Assembly (NCBI RefSeq): GCF_000001735.4
Contig: NC_003074.8
Span: 22,699,261-22,763,260, forward strand
DNA: 64,000 nt
DNA from: Arabidopsis thaliana
Lineage: Eukaryota > Streptophyta > Magnoliopsida > Brassicales > Brassicaceae
Direction of reading: 5' to 3'
The notes below the pieces were generated by a model. The model was not told where the DNA came from and searched no databases. It saw nothing but the letters and a program-made list of their open reading frames with translations. Both the position numbers and the translations under genes were made by a program. Each line of letters begins with the position of its first letter. The first letter of the stretch is position 1. Below, one piece after another: positions 21,852-34,396 of this stretch.

Positions 21852-23137
21852 ATGGAAGAAAAAGAAGAAGCAGGAGTGATGGATGAGAGAATATATGTTG
21901 CACTAGGGAGAGAAATAGCCAATAACAAGTCAAATCTGGCATGGGTATTAGATAACTGTCAAGGGAACAAGATCTGTATCGTTCTTGTTCACCGACCTCC
22001 TCAAATGATTCCTGTCTGTAAGTTCCCCCAACAACTCCTATATTGTCATCTTTCGAACGGCTTTATACACGAAACAGAGCTCTTAAAGAGTTTGACTTTC
22101 AATGATCTTTCTCTTACTTTCACAGTGGGTACCAAGTTCGATGCTGCAACGGTAGATGAAGAATTAGTGAGAGCATACAGAGAGAAACAAAAGGCGAAAA
22201 CAGACAAGATTCTTGATGAGTACCTTAGAATTTGCTTGCGGAAAGGGGTATGTATATTTTTATACATATACATAAGGGATATGAAGTTTAGGCCATTCCT
22301 AAGGAGATTGGTATTGTAGGTCCAAGCAGAGAAGCTGTGCGTTGAGATGAACTCGATCGAGAAAGGAATTGTGCAGATGATTTCTGAGAACAAAGTCAGG
22401 AAGTTCATCATGGGAGCAGCTTCAGACAAACATTTTTCAACGTATTGTGTTTTTAGGCTTCACGCTTGTGTTTCTGCTTCACATGCTTCTTTAACAGGTA
22501 TAGAATTTGACATTTGAGGTGATCAATTTGCAGGAAAATGGAGGATTTGAGATCAAAGAAAGCCATCTTCGTCTGCCAACAAGCTTCTGCTACTTGTCAT
22601 ATACGGTTTACCTGCAAAGGATATCTCATCCATACAAGGTTCAAGCCAGAAGCCTCTTTTCTTTATCTGTATACAAACAGCAGATGATGCTTTAACGTTG
22701 ATATCTGTGCAATCAATGTAGGGAAGCTAGAATGGATGAAGTCCGAGCTCTCTCAGCTCTACTATCTGACTTTCAACGGCTTGTCACCTCACAAAGTAGC
22801 GCCAATTTAGATCAAGACAGTGGAGGTTCAAAGAGGAAAAGTGAGCATGAAGAGGGGGAGGAGGAGGAGAGAACATCACGAACCAGCTCTTCTCGGTCTG
22901 CTAGTACATTGTCATACTTTGGAGGATCTGAGGCTTCCTCAAGTGTAAGTGTAATGGAAGAGATATCAAACCGTTCATCTCCACCATCTTTACCGGTAAG
23001 TCCTGCGATCCTGAATAAGAGAGAATCCTTTCTTTTTGTTTCTTTCCTTTGCATTTCACCTGGCTCATGAAATGCCTAACGGTGCTGATCCACCAGTGCA
23101 GCGGAATGGGACTGGGCATGATAACCTTCCTGATTAA
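21852..23137 (+). CDS. USP-domain protein, U-box-less paralogue of PUB36
   Basis: Exons 21852-22017, 22126-22247, 22320-22441, 22534-22638 and one from 22722. Intron positions and phases match PUB36 exons 1-5, and the USP-like domain (RIYVALGREIANNKSNLAWV, KFIMGAASDKHFST, KKAIFVCQQASATCHIRF) is clearly homologous. After this the paralogues part: a Ser/Glu-rich disordered tail replaces the coiled coil and U-box. Two ends are possible: read-through to a stop at 23070 (287 codons), or splicing at 22995 (CCG/GTAAGT) to an exon at 23102-23137 (274 codons). Without a U-box it cannot act as an E3 by itself. I recall it as At3g61410. Confidence 0.82.
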
Positions 23138-23701
23138 CTCCACCAAACTCTGGCAAAGGCTTGCAATTCAAAACCATAAGCATTGTGAATGACCCCACCA
23201 TTACCTGAAAAGCTACATAAAGAAGACGAGGACAAGAACATAAAGCTACAAAGATCTTGATCACATCTGTAAATACAATGTAGCTCATATTTGTAAACCC
23301 AATTGTGAGGAGAAGCTGCTTTGAGTCCTCCACTCTCCTTATCTTGTGAATGTGAGGCTTTGTAAATTATCTTCTTTATATTATTCTTGCGTTAAAATTC
23401 AAAGAACAAAAAACAGAAAGATAACCAACAAATGAGCCCACCAACTAAATGCTTTAATTAAAAGTTGTATACAAAAGGTTGATCACTAAAAAGGAGTAAA
23501 ATAAAAAGAAAACAAAACTGCATCCTACCTCTCGGATTAACTGAGAAGAAAGAGAGAAAGCAGATTGTGGAAAGAAAGAAAAATTACAGGATGACACACA
23601 TCAACCGCCGGTGACCGGAACACCACTTTCTCTCTAATTGCTTACATTCTAGTGGGGATCTCACCAAAACTGTTCCAGCCATTGGGCTAGCGTTTTCAGC
23701 T
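23138..23701. other. Convergent 3' flanks of the PUB36 paralogue and ASK21
   Basis: Holds the facing 3' ends of two genes. No independent coding frame or RNA gene recognised. Confidence 0.5.
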
Positions 23702-26317
23702 TCACTTGTGTCCTGCAGCTGGACCTTCAAAGTTCAAAACGCATGCAAACCAAACCATCTATCATCAGTCATCTAAAGCTGTGTTGAAGACTCAAGTGTG
23801 TCCTATTTCTAAAACCGATAGGTAGTTCAGTTCAACAGCACCTTGTGCTACACTATTACCATAAATGTAAAGATTAACCAGGAAAAAGGGATAGCATGTA
23901 CCTGTCAATCGTCTTGAAGTTCCGTTGCCATTTATGGAAAAGTTCACAGGCTGCCTTTCTTGTCCTATCGATAGAACCCAACTAGAGTTCAATCTCCGAG
24001 CAAAATCCTCTACCTCTCTGTATTAACATATTAACATAAGGTTCAATAATTTAATTTAGTTTCACTTAATGGCCGCACAATTCGATGTAGATCTTCATAT
24101 TTAGTCTAGAAGCCGAGGTTTGTAGAAGGTATATTTGGAGAGGTGACTGCTATCAATTATTATTTCAGCCCAAAACGAATACTTCAGGTAGAAAAAGAAC
24201 CACTTACCTATCAAGCAGTTCCTTCAAAGCTGGATCAATTTCATCATCTATATAACCATCTTCAAACTCAGTCTTTGGCGTAAAAATGTCATCTTCCATA
24301 CTAGGTAAGTTAGACACATCTCCCAAGCAGGACGCAGTATTGTCAACAATCTCAGCACTTTGTGATTTGGAATCAAGATTATGTAAATCCTAAGAAGAAG
24401 GAACGGACTCAGTAAATTGATTACTACCAACCAGAAGCAATCAGAGAGAAACTAGTTTAAACCTTTTCCAAAGCTTCACATGTTCCATTTGAAGAACCAT
24501 TCTTCTGTTCCTTCCTTTTCTTGTTCTTCTTTTTGCTCTTGGAAGTCTTTACCACCTTGGGATCTGTGAACATAATTATCCTTCTCTAGAGTGAGAGTTT
24601 TAAAAGGAAGTAGAAAAGAGAAGACCAAGAAGGAACGCTAACTTAAAACTCACGCATCATATATCTCAATCAAGGATACCCAAGATATCAACCAGGATTT
24701 GAGCATCAAATCATCTAATAACTCGGCCATAAATGCATAAGCAAGAGTATACTGATAATGAAAATGACCAATAAAAAGCCCAAAAAATTGAAGCACAAGA
24801 CGGTGAAAATCTCATATCAGGCACTCACTTAGCAACTAGAAATGAGTCTTACAAAAATTAATAGTTGAACGTGAGCATCAAAATAGACTCCAGAGTCCAG
24901 ACATGAACCAATATGTGGTACCATCAACATGAATTTAGACAACTCGGAGCAGAAAAAGAAAAAAGGATCATGACATACAGAGAGATATGAAGTTAAGAAA
25001 AGTACCTCTGCCATTAATAAATGATAACAGGTCATCCACTGAACGCTCATCGACATGTTCTTCGACCTCGACACTCTAGGACATGGAAATAGCCATAATA
25101 TATAAACTAGTGCAATAGTTCATTCTTACAAACCAATTCCTGACTTAATATTAAGTAAAATGCTCAACACACCTTTAGTTTCTCTCTTTCTTTCAATTCT
25201 TTTCTTTTCTTTGCATACAATCTATTCAACAATCGAATCCGTGGATCATCCATTGTGTTCTTTAGAGGCTCTAATTTCTCCTCCTGATAAATCGTAACAA
25301 AAAGCTAAAATATAGAAGCAGATGGGAATGACGCCTCCTAAAAAGAGATGATTTGGGCACAACATACCTCAGTAAGGTCATCAGGCAAATGAAATATTTC
25401 GCGTATCTCCTCAGGGGTTTTTCCCTCAATAATTCGTGCAAGGGCACGACTAGTAAGATCAACCAACGGCTTCAACTGCAAACTGTCAGCGGCTGAGGTC
25501 AACTCACAGAGCCTCTTTGTATCCATCCGGATGAATTTTTCATCATAAACTTTACGTTCCTAAAAAGTAACAAAGAGCTCTATGAAAAAAAGGCATAGGA
25601 TAATCGACATGTCATTAATTGTTTCAAATTTAATAACCTCAAGTAAACCTTATTTGAACGTCCAGGTACTTGATGAAATCTGCAGTAATCAAAAATCAGG
25701 CTTAACATGGCTGGATTGACTCGCTGTGGAAGAGATATTGCGTAGTTCTTAGAAGACCCAACACCCTTCTGTATTACTTCTTGACATATCATGGGACAGA
25801 ACATTGCAACCTCTTGTTCCACTTGTTGGATTGAGCCATCAGCAGTTTCAAGCCATATATAGGATTTCATCATCTATGTTGATACCACAAAAAAAGTAAT
25901 TAGTCTTGGTGCAAGGTAAAAGCTCAACTAATCATTCAAAAACTCCATACATAAAGAAGATAACACTTAAAATAAAACACTATTACTATGAAAAGAATCT
26001 ATGATGTAACGAGTAGGTCATGTAAACGCATATGATAAGAACTACTAGAGACTAATTAATCACGATTAATATAAAACATTGACGCAAATGGTTGCTAACT
26101 TGTTATGTATCCAAAATCTAACCTTGCTAGTACATTTGAGCAAAATATCTAACAATACTAACCCTCACTCTTTATGATAACTAACATAGGTCCTTGTTGC
26201 CATAATAAGTAAACGAAATACATGTGAGTTAGTTAGCTATACGCCAACAAAATCCACATTAGTTAAAGTATCAGAGCTTACCTCTGGTTTAATGATGGCC
26301 ATTTCACCTTCTGACAT
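23702..26317 (-). CDS. ASK21: SKP1-like protein ASK21 with long C-terminal extension
   Basis: Nine coding exons on the minus strand: 26317-26282, 25873-25649, 25559-25368, 25283-25173, 25075-25006, 24563-24463, 24389-24208, 24017-23902, 23724-23702. They join to 351 codons, the ASK21 length I remember (At3g61415). Residues ~15-150 are the SKP1 fold: an N-terminal BTB/POZ-like half (IWLETADGSIQQVEQEVAMF) and the F-box-facing helices (LARIIEGKTPEEIREIFHLP). Canonical plant SKP1s end about here with a WAFE motif; ASK21 instead continues ~200 residues through a Lys-rich probable nuclear signal (KSKKKNKKRKEQK) and an acidic tail. A retained last intron would give a different C-terminus. F-box binding by this divergent form is uncertain. 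Confidence 0.93.
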
Positions 26318-27446
26318 TGATTTATAGACCCAGTCTTCGGGTATAACGCTTGTAGAGTATATATCTTATTACACTGTCAAGCTCTCCAATATATTGGACA
26401 GCGCCCACTATAAAAAGTTGTTATTTTTAAGTCTTCAAGGTTCCAAATACTGCACAGAAGGAGGATTATTTCAGGTCTATGAGCATCGAGACATCAATCT
26501 CAATCAATTTCCGGAAACTTAACACTAAACTGGGTACAAGAGAAGAAACAATGTATTGATCATAAATTTGAAATCAAACTTGGTAAACACTCAGAAAGCT
26601 CGAGATTGAATCTGGCATCTAATCAAAAATGCATCAACCAGGTCCACACAAACTAAGAGAGTCTAGATTAGTAAGTTCAGAATCGATTCAACTTTTTCTC
26701 TTTTTGATGGAAAGTAAGTTTCTCTCGAATGTGAAGAGGCACCTCAATCATGAATTCGTAAAACCCTAAGCCCAGAAATGAAGAGAGAGGTGCTAAATAC
26801 CAAAAATGAAACAAAAGACAGAGGTGCCGAAACTTAAATTGATACAATGGAGACTGAAATTAAAAGAGGAATAGAGTGAATACCAACAGCGAGAGAGAGA
26901 GACATAGATAACATTCAAATGATCAAACGATACAATCGAACAAGTAGCACACGCATAGAGAGATACATATAATGGAGAAACACGACGATGAGAAAGCAAT
27001 AGATAAGAAGAATACAAGCGTGTCGTACCTTACGACCGGAGGAGAAGCAATGAGTGACGATGGTGGAAGAAAGATTTGAATCTGGCGGGGGATAACGGCG
27101 ACGGCGGCGGCAGAAACAGACCAAGAGAGAGAGAGAGACAGGAGCGGATAAGAGAGAGAAAGAAGGGCTTAATAATATTTTGGGATTTCTTTTTAATAAT
27201 TAAGTTTTTCTCGCGCAAAAAAAAAAAAAAGACAAGAGAGAAAATGGAGTGGGTTATAATTGCCACGTGTACGAGCCGCGATGGCTCATGGCTCGAGATG
27301 ATGAAAATAGAATCTCAGGGTTCGTTGGTGGCTGATGAAGTCGGTGAGGCTCTTCTAGATGGCTATTTCTGTGAACCTTTCTGTCTTCACTTTCTTTCTT
27401 TCTTATTCTCATTTTTCATTTTTTTATTTTTTTTTAGGTTAGGTTA
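26318..27446 (-). promoter_or_regulatory. ASK21 leader and promoter
   Basis: A strong donor (GTAAG/GTACGA at about 27028) marks a 5'-UTR exon at roughly 27029-27110, followed by an intron reaching toward the coding start. Upstream, at 27060-27310, is a block with GAATCTGGCGG, a G-box inside CCACGTGTACGAGCC, and GATGGCTCATGG; near-copies of it lie upstream of TFB1 at 32575-32745. No TATA box is obvious. Confidence 0.6.
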
Positions 27447-27974
27447 ATTTAATTTCTATAAGGTTTTTTTATGGTAAACAAATTTATTACAAACATTCTC
27501 AAAACAAATGCTAGGTTAATTAAACCCGAATACCCCTATACACTTCCCATCGTCTTCTCTATATATTATCCAATTTCTCAATTATCACTATGCTCTTACA
27601 AAACTAAACAAATTCATTAGCAACATATCTAACCTTTAACTAAACAATAGTATTAGCATCATCGATTTCTGTTTATGAGAGTTTAATGACCGATTCAGTG
27701 ACTACATAGCTCAAGCAACATTCTTAACCAAACCCCGCTAATGCTTCTCAATCAAGTTCTTAACCAACTGTTTTGCCACCCAAAAAAAAAACAATTGGGG
27801 TATTGAGAGGTTCCTTGTAGCACAAGCAACATTCTTGGCCAAATCCCGCTAATGATGCTTCTCACTCAAGTTCTTTAAGAATCTTATCTATTACACTACA
27901 AAATCTAAATGTTCAGTCCAATGTTTAATTTTTTGTCGAAGGAAATCTCTTTCTTTCCAAGTACAAAACGTTCT
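27447..27974. other. Intergenic, TFB1 3' flank with a local repeat
   Basis: Contains a ~55-bp direct repeat: 27712-27765 and 27823-27877 share CAAGCAACATTCTT, CCGCTAATG and GCTTCTCA(A/C)TCAAGTTCTT. Otherwise no feature. Confidence 0.65.
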
Positions 27975-30900
27975 CTATGTAATCTTAGCGGTTCTTCTCT
28001 GCAAGTCCGATTCGTAGTGTTGGAACGCAGCATCAAGAGCCTGGTGGAGAAAACGGGTTAATATCACTCAGATTTCAATTCATAAACTGGATTACAACGC
28101 AATGTCTGGTTTTGCTGGTTAAATTGGATCGATACAATGCGAGTGGAAAAAATAAGACTTCACCAAGACATGATGTAATAAAACTATCTATGAATTGGAA
28201 GGAAGCTAACCTGTTGCATTGGACGAACTAGTAAGGAAACTTGATGCCGGAGATCAGACTGCACCGACTGTTTCATTGCCTGGTTTACATTCGGTATAAT
28301 ATTACGGAAACCATAAACACTAGACCATATGCTGTAAGTTTCGACTACAACTCTGCACCTATTCATTTTACCCAAATTTCATGTTTGTGTAAATGCATTC
28401 GTATGAAGATATAATGAACTACTTTTCTAACGCATTACTCCGAGAAAAAGATTTGAAGAAGAATTCCATAGCTTACATCGAGTAGTGAATAAGTATTGGA
28501 CATTGCATCCTTCAGTTTACCAACCTGCATGATAAAATATAACATCCTAGTATAAGAATTTCCTCTCAGTGTAAATAAATTTCAATTTGATCCTGAAGAA
28601 TCTATGTACATAGCAAACTCTATGATTGGAAGAATGTGAAGTGGCAACAACATTACCTTGGTACTAAGATATGTCGTTGTTATTGGGTAAGATGACCAAA
28701 AATGTCTCACTAATTCTTGTATTGATGTCCAGTGCTGTATATGAGAGAAAAAAGGAAAAAGTATTGATGCATTTGAGGGGACAACAATATCCATAGGCAT
28801 TATTAACCAAATTACAGTAATCAGTATATATTGAGCTGCTTGTTACTTGGGACATTGGAGGATGTCAGACTTACATGTATAACTTCATCCTTAGTGGACT
28901 TTGGTAATCTGTCCAGAAAGCTCTCTTGCGGGTTCTTCCCGAGAATATTTTTGGCAGTTGAGATAGTTCGGGTCAACGAACTGAAAACCTGGATAGGGTT
29001 TAGCAATATTTAGCTCAGGGAACAAAGCAATAAGCCATGGTTTCTTTAGGCAGCATGCATTTTATATTGAGATAGAATAGCACCTCAAAGGAAACTTCAG
29101 GTTTAATCAACGGATCACTTAATCCCGTCATTCTAATCACCAAAATGGATTCTTTTAGTAATCCATAAGCTTCATGGACATTTCTTTTTGACGCCTTTGC
29201 TCCTCTGGGTTCACTGAGGATGTTTCCTTGTTGAGATTCAAAGTAATCACGAGGGTCCTGATTCCAAACAAGAGAAGGTACGAGGATTTACGCACCATCT
29301 TTCATCATCAACAGTGTAAACCTATTTATCACAAAAAGCCAAGACCTTGATAGAGAGTGGTGCTAATGGGAAGTTTTGTGGTGCTTGAAGATCCTCCATT
29401 TCTGTTGCACGGGACATTCTCTCCAACCTCTCCTGATTAGCGTCCTTGGTGATTTCACCATCAGCTTTGCTTACTACCAGGGGTAATAGACATGGATACC
29501 TAGGTCAGATGAATATGAATTGCAGCATTGGCCATTGATCAGCATAGAAAAAGAAAAAGATAAGTAGAGCATATCATAATGAAACAGCAAACCTTGTTTC
29601 GCCCGTGTGAGAGCCTCTGCAACAATTCTCGTATCTTCAGACTGAACATCTACTTTCCAGTATAAAAGAATAAGTGAGTATCATTGTATACTTTACCACC
29701 AAGAACTAAAAGCAGAGGGCCAAAATACATGTTTATCCCTCATCAACTATCTGTTGGGAAGTCATTTGATGGCTATTTTTTATACTGTTACACAAAACAC
29801 CAGATGAAACAATCAGAGTTGAAAGTGTTTACTGATGCATCTTCCTTCCAATACAACAGCAGCATGACGATTAAGATCTTGTAAAAGTGACCTCTTAAGC
29901 TGGTCATTCTGTGGTTCAATAATGTCATTGGTGCCATCGCGCTGGATCCCGTGGTCCTGAGTGACAGGAAATTTAATTAAGCACAAAATAAAATATGATC
30001 CAGCAGAAAATGTGAATAACCTTTCAACCAACATATAGAAAGAGCAAAATGTAAGTTATAAGATCACTGTTTTCTGGATACTAGCGTTAGGCTAATATAA
30101 AGTAATGGACCTGAGTGGGAGATAAAGCACTAAATGAAATTCAATTTCTAAGCAAGAAATAGATCACATAATTCAAATATAGTTTACACAGTCCATAATT
30201 TACATTTGTGAGAACATAAATTTTCTTGATTGAATAACTTATAAAAGGATTGATGAAATTCTAGAAAACAAAACATTTGACACACTGTTACAAGTTGATG
30301 CTTATCACCGTCAGTATTAGTATCATCTATGGAGCACAATGCTTCTCATGCTACTACTACTTCTAGGGTGAGACAATATGTAAACACCAACACTGAAAAA
30401 GCCGATGAGAGACCTATTTTATCTGTGGAAATTTCTACACTGTTAACTTGAAATTATCGTTTCAATAAACCTTGATGCAGAATGAGTTGATAGTTGGCTT
30501 ACCATAAGATGGGTGTAGTCATCTCCCTCGTCAGCGTCCATGTCAAGAGTTGGATCAACCCGTCTCATCTACAAACATGACATTTAAAATAAATGGTTAT
30601 TGGTTAGACCACAATCATTATCCTTTTAAGCAAATGACATGGAAATAATTAATTATAAAAAAGAAATGACCTTTTGACGAGCTTCCTGAGCCAATATCTC
30701 GTCAGGCTTCAGAAAGACAGCGAGTTCCTCATCCTCAGCAGCTTCTGCTGCAGCTACTGCTGTATTTTTTGTGCTGTAAAGATATTCTGCTCTAAAATAT
30801 TTTGTCCAAAAGTCCTTTTCTGTCATCTGGCGTAGAAAAATAACTACGAAAGGCAGTTATGAATCATTGTATTTGATGATTAAACCAATAAACAAAGATG

Positions 30901-32500
30901 GTCAGAGTGCTGAAGTCTTTGTTACCTTTTTCGGAACATAATTTATGAATGCCTGGCGAACAGCCGGCTTCTCAGCAAAAATCTGAAAGAGTTATGAAGA
31001 TATCATATGTGAGAAAAGGACAGTAGTATGAATGAAGCAGCATTTAGTTAAAAATGTTTTTACTTTTCAATTCTAGTTTCCCACTGGAATTTGTAAGTTC
31101 AAGCACATGATGCAACCCGAACATCTAGTAATGAATTTATGACTCAATATATCACCAATTGCAACTTCAACCCCATTGGCCATATAAACTTATCCCGACC
31201 CTGGAGGATCGCGCTTGGATTCAAATTCAGAAACTTATATAGCCCTTACATCAATGAGAAAGATAGTGAACCAGATAGCTAACCTGAAAAATTATCTCAG
31301 ACGTTAAGTTAAACGTCACCCTATTAGTCTGAAAGATCAAAAATTGAAGAGAGGTTAAACCAGATGAAATGTCATATAAAATTTATCAGCAAATGGATGT
31401 ATTATACCATACCCGGCCATCAGTAGACGGTTTGATGCCTGAAACCATCATGCTTTTGAGCCCCATCTGTTGTTTTGACTTTCTAATGGAATCTTTACCA
31501 AGTAATTTCTGCGATCAGAACACAGTTGATAACTATTACGATTGAGACTTACGAGAAGAGCAAAACTGAAACATCAAGGAAACAAACAAAGAACCAACCT
31601 TCCTCGTAGACCAGAATTCGTCTTCCGTCAGGACTTTACTTTCCACAAATTGCTTATGCAATTTCTGCAACTCACTTCATTATCATAATATCAGAAACTT
31701 TTACCCAAAAAGAAAGCAACTTTTATAAGTGATTACACACCTATTTTCTCGAAGAAGCTTGAAGCGTAGCTCAAATTCTGCCATACTAAGTTGTTCAGCA
31801 GGTGTCAAGACAACTAGTTTATTAGGCTCCTCTTCACATTTAGCAAGGGCCTTAGCTGTTCATAGCACAATTGGTTACAGCAACAACACCACGAAAGAAA
31901 CACAGAAAAAATACTTAAAATGAATCAATAACACCAAATCATGGCACGTGGAGCTTACTGATGAAATCACGACAAGCATGCATGTCAGGATAATTTTCAA
32001 ACTCAAAGATATGACTCCTTCCCTGTAATAATCAAAGACGAGGAAACTTCAGTGATACACCTATCAATATTTTTTAGCCTTGAGCAAAAAGGGCCGAGGA
32101 AAAACAACCTGCTTGCTGGTCAGATTGAGCCAAGGAGGTTTATTTGATCCTTCTTTGGTATATTTCTGACCTGAGAAATTTAACATGGCACAATAATCAT
32201 TTAGAGAAATTATTCATGATAAATCTGAATGAACAATATGGATAATCAAACACTTACTTTTGATGTTGTGAGTCTGAACTTTAAGCTTCAAATCTGATTT
32301 AGGATCATTTGGGACAAAGAGCAGCATCACTTCACTCTGAGAACAAAAATTGGAAGATCCTTTGAGAAAAAAACCATTGAGTAAGGAAACAAAAATAGAA
32401 ATCATATAGTGGCAAAGAGTTAAAGTATTCTTACTAATTCGAGGGATCCAAGAGTTCCTGGATCCTTCACAAAGCTCTTGTATTTGACTCGCTTCTCCAT
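27975..32500 (-). CDS. TFB1-3: TFIIH core subunit TFB1/p62 (BSD-domain protein)
   Basis: Twenty coding exons on the minus strand, from the ATG at 32500 to the TAG at 27975, rebuilt in frame to 579 codons. Acceptors chosen by frame and homology include 31674 (GAAG/TGAGTTG), 29473 and 28279. The N-terminal ~100 residues (GSLELSEVMLLFVP) form the p62 PH-like domain. Two BSD domains follow at about 108-155 (FRFKLL-type helix ending EDEFWSTRKK) and 195-235 (VRQAFINYVPKKMTEKDFW). The C-terminal half is the conserved p62 helical region. As part of core TFIIH it would act in promoter opening and nucleotide excision repair in the nucleus. I recall At3g61420, with a better known paralogue on chromosome 1. 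The frame is intact. Confidence 0.92.
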
Positions 32501-34396
32501 TGATATATGCCCAAGGTTCTAAAGCATGGTAAAATTGGTGGATTAAGTTTGTGAGCCGGAGGAGGTAAGGAGTGTCGACGGCGGAGGAAATATTTGAATC
32601 TGGCGGAGGAGAACGGCTAGCGTCGGCAGATCAGACAAAAATAGCTAAATAATTTGGGAATTTTGTTAATTTTAAGTTCGAGAGATAATGAGGTGGTTAG
32701 AACCACGTGTACGAGCCGTGATAGCTCATGTCTTGAGATGGTTCAACAGTTCACACCCGAAGTTGATGAGTCTCAAGAGCCACGTGTACGAGCCTTGTTT
32801 AACCGGGCCTGCGATCAATAGTAGTGTTGTTAGCTTAAGCCCGTATATGTATGGCCCATTTATTGTCTCGAGCTAAAAGTCGCAACTTTTTTTTATTGTT
32901 TTTTTTTAGTTTATTATAGGCAGACGATAACATTTGTCTTATTAATTTCATGTTAGGAGGACATTGGTAATTTTCGCTTGTTTTTTTGTGTTTGGTCAAT
33001 GAATATTTTTTTTTTTTATGGAGCCGTGACGCAAATGGGGGTGGCTAGGTGGGGCAAATGCAATCATGAATAGCAGCCACAATAAAATTAATAAATTGAT
33101 CGAGTACATATGTCATAAGATAAATGGTCGGTTTTGGATATGTAAGGCGCCGGCATTAGGTGGTATGACTCCACGTATCTTATCGTCGATGCATTGGACG
33201 GCTATTAAATAATCAGTCTCCAACATAAAAATTCCAAAATCACACTTCACACATTCTTTTATCATGTCATGAGGCTTAATGGGTCGGTCTTTTTTTTTAG
33301 TGGCTAGTGATTTTAGCTGATGTTTCAACATTTTGGTTTTAAGTGTTTCTATTTTGCAGCTTAAATATACATATAAAAATAATAATTTAAAGATTGAAGG
33401 TCCTCAAATCGTGTAAATGTGGATTTTTAGTTTGAGAAAGTATCTCACATGAGCCTTTTTTATCATTAATTACTTAATTACAGTGTCAAAATGATTGATA
33501 AGGAGTTGGAAAATACTAGGTGGTAATCAAGATGGCCCTTGGATGCTACAAGAGCGTAGGGCCATAGGGCCCATTCCAGAACAATATAGCAACCACTAAG
33601 CATGTTTTTGTTTTCTTTAACATTGTCTTTTCTATTTGGCAATTAGTACACTACTTACGTTTTGTGGTAGGAACAAATAATTTGTAATCTTGGCACAAAC
33701 CAGTGCTTTGTAACTTTGATGATAGAAAAAATTTATTCACTAGTTCGATAACGATTATCAATCATCATAAATAAAAAAAGTTAGTTTAGACGATCATGAA
33801 GAGAGAAAAAACAGAATTATTGGTACTATCTCTTAATTTCCCAACTCTGTAGGTACACTCATTAATCATTATGGAGAATGTCATAGTCATGGTACATAAT
33901 GAATGTGCATGGTGCTTATGGTACAGATGTTCTTAACTTCTTATCCTGGCTGGCAAACGCCAGATCATCTCAACTGGAGGATCATGTTTTGTTCGTAACA
34001 GTTAGTAACTAACCAAATTAGTGACAATCATGAGGGATTATTAAAAACAGACATTGATCTATTTTTGATTAGAAAACATTACTGATAAAACTACAAAAAT
34101 AGCTGGAATGGAGCATTCAAAACTCTGTCCAAAGTCCAAACGGTTAAATTATCACTGACCCAATCCAATAATTAGATTTATTTAGTAAGTATGATTACTA
34201 CGAAGATAACATTAACAAAATTTTATGTTATTGTCAATTTGTCATCATCGTCTTTATTTTTTATTTCTCAACTTTCTTTGCATTACATCTTCCAACTATA
34301 TAATTAACCACTCTACTTTCTCAAATCCCACACTCAGAGAAGAAGAAGAAGAAAAAAAACAGAGCTTTACAATTTCTCTCTACAGAGATCGAAGAT
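32501..34396. other. Intergenic between divergent TFB1 and PIP1;1
   Basis: The left 300 bp are the TFB1 upstream block that resembles the ASK21 upstream block, including two CCACGTGTACGAGCC motifs (near 32706 and 32779). The remaining ~1.6 kb is AT-rich and holds the PIP1;1 promoter; a TATA-like CTATATAATT lies near 34297, 100 bp before the start codon. No gene seen. Confidence 0.6.

Noticed and set aside
28279..28330. Acceptor TTACAG upstream of TFB1 exon 19
   Set aside because: It would give a stop after three codons; AACCAG/GCAATG at 28279 keeps the frame and the family sequence AMKQSVQSDLRH.
29473..29505. Acceptor CCTAG at 29501 for TFB1 exon 14
   Set aside because: Use of that acceptor brings an immediate in-frame stop; the acceptor GGTAG/TAAGC at 29473 restores the conserved VSKADGEI sequence.
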